Assembly (NCBI GenBank): GCA_025924295.1
Contig: JAICEG010000086.1
Coordinates: forward strand, 1-14,217
DNA from: Vicinamibacteria bacterium
GTDB taxonomy: Bacteria > Acidobacteriota > Vicinamibacteria > Vicinamibacterales > UBA2999
Length of the DNA stretch: 14,217 nucleotides
Direction: 5' to 3'
Shown here piece by piece: positions 14,168 through 14,217 of the stretch; position 1 is the stretch's first letter; each line of letters starts with the position of its first letter. A model generated the notes under the pieces. That model saw nothing but the letters and a program-made list of their open reading frames with translations, made no database searches and was not told where the DNA came from. The position numbers and the translations under genes were made by a program.

Positions 14168-14217
14168 GAGATGTTTCGAACGAACAGATAGAACGGAGGT
14201 ACCGCAAAGAGCAGCGC
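14164..14217 (-). CDS. cdsA: Probable end of phosphatidate cytidylyltransferase (CdsA), 5' part outside window
   Basis: Only the last 17 codons and the TGA are in the window, reading from the right edge on the minus strand: ALLFAVPPFYLFVRNIS then stop. CDP-diglyceride synthases often end in a hydrophobic segment of this kind (LFAxPxFYL), and cdsA is the usual gene just before dxr and rseP. The stop shares bases with the dxr GTG start, implying a common operon. The fragment is too short to identify by itself; the name rests mainly on position. Confidence 0.6.
   Translation of the reverse strand, partial: ALLFAVPPFYLFVRNIS

Noticed and set aside
13100..14191. Long plus-strand open frame of 363 codons antisense to dxr
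   Set aside because: It is rich in Arg, His, Asp and Gly with no domain-like sequence, and dxr on the other strand is certain. High GC creates such frames.

Overview
The window is high-GC bacterial DNA, densely packed with genes on both strands. It is most likely from an Acidobacteriota chromosome, possibly the Vicinamibacteria. That placement is an inference. It rests on two adjacent secreted von Willebrand factor A proteins of the acidobacterial type (TIGR03436-like, from memory of the family), on the hem gene order, and on the overall style: 6 of the 14 complete genes start at GTG or TTG, many neighbours overlap by 4 bases, and Shine-Dalgarno sites are mostly weak. No phage, insertion sequence, CRISPR array, tRNA or rRNA was seen. 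These are core metabolic operons rather than an accessory island.

Layout. (1) Bases 1-1532, minus strand: the start of an ATP synthase operon, atpZ, an atpI-like gene and atpB (its last few codons run off the left edge). (2) Bases 1533-1815: a divergent control region with outward-facing sigma70-type promoters, both with the -10 box TATACT, and a 9-bp inverted repeat that encloses the atpZ start codon. (3) Bases 1816-10644, plus strand: one tightly packed run of vWA protein 1, vWA protein 2, a HemX/CcsA-like membrane protein, hemA, hemC, a cobA-hemD fusion, hemB and hemL. (4) Bases 10641-14217, minus strand: the end of cdsA, then dxr, rseP and a secreted coiled-coil protein. The last gene meets hemL tail to tail.

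How the genes work together. The plus-strand cluster encodes the whole C5 tetrapyrrole route from glutamyl-tRNA to uroporphyrinogen III. HemA and HemL make 5-aminolevulinate, HemB makes porphobilinogen, HemC makes hydroxymethylbilane, and the HemD half of the fusion closes the ring. The CobA/SUMT half would start the siroheme/B12 branch, but several of its usually conserved residues are changed. The order resembles the hemAXCDBL operon of Bacillus, with hemX moved ahead of hemA. Every gene boundary from vWA1 to hemL is 27 bp or less, so the promoter ahead of vWA1 may drive the whole run. The minus-strand right-hand operon has the common cdsA-dxr-rseP order: phospholipid precursor, isoprenoid precursor and envelope stress protease. 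It ends in an unfamiliar exported protein.

No new defence or mobile system is visible. The points most worth a second look are the altered SUMT domain, the vWA pair joined to the heme operon, the hairpin over the atpZ start codon, and a 23-bp tandem duplication across the rseP stop codon.
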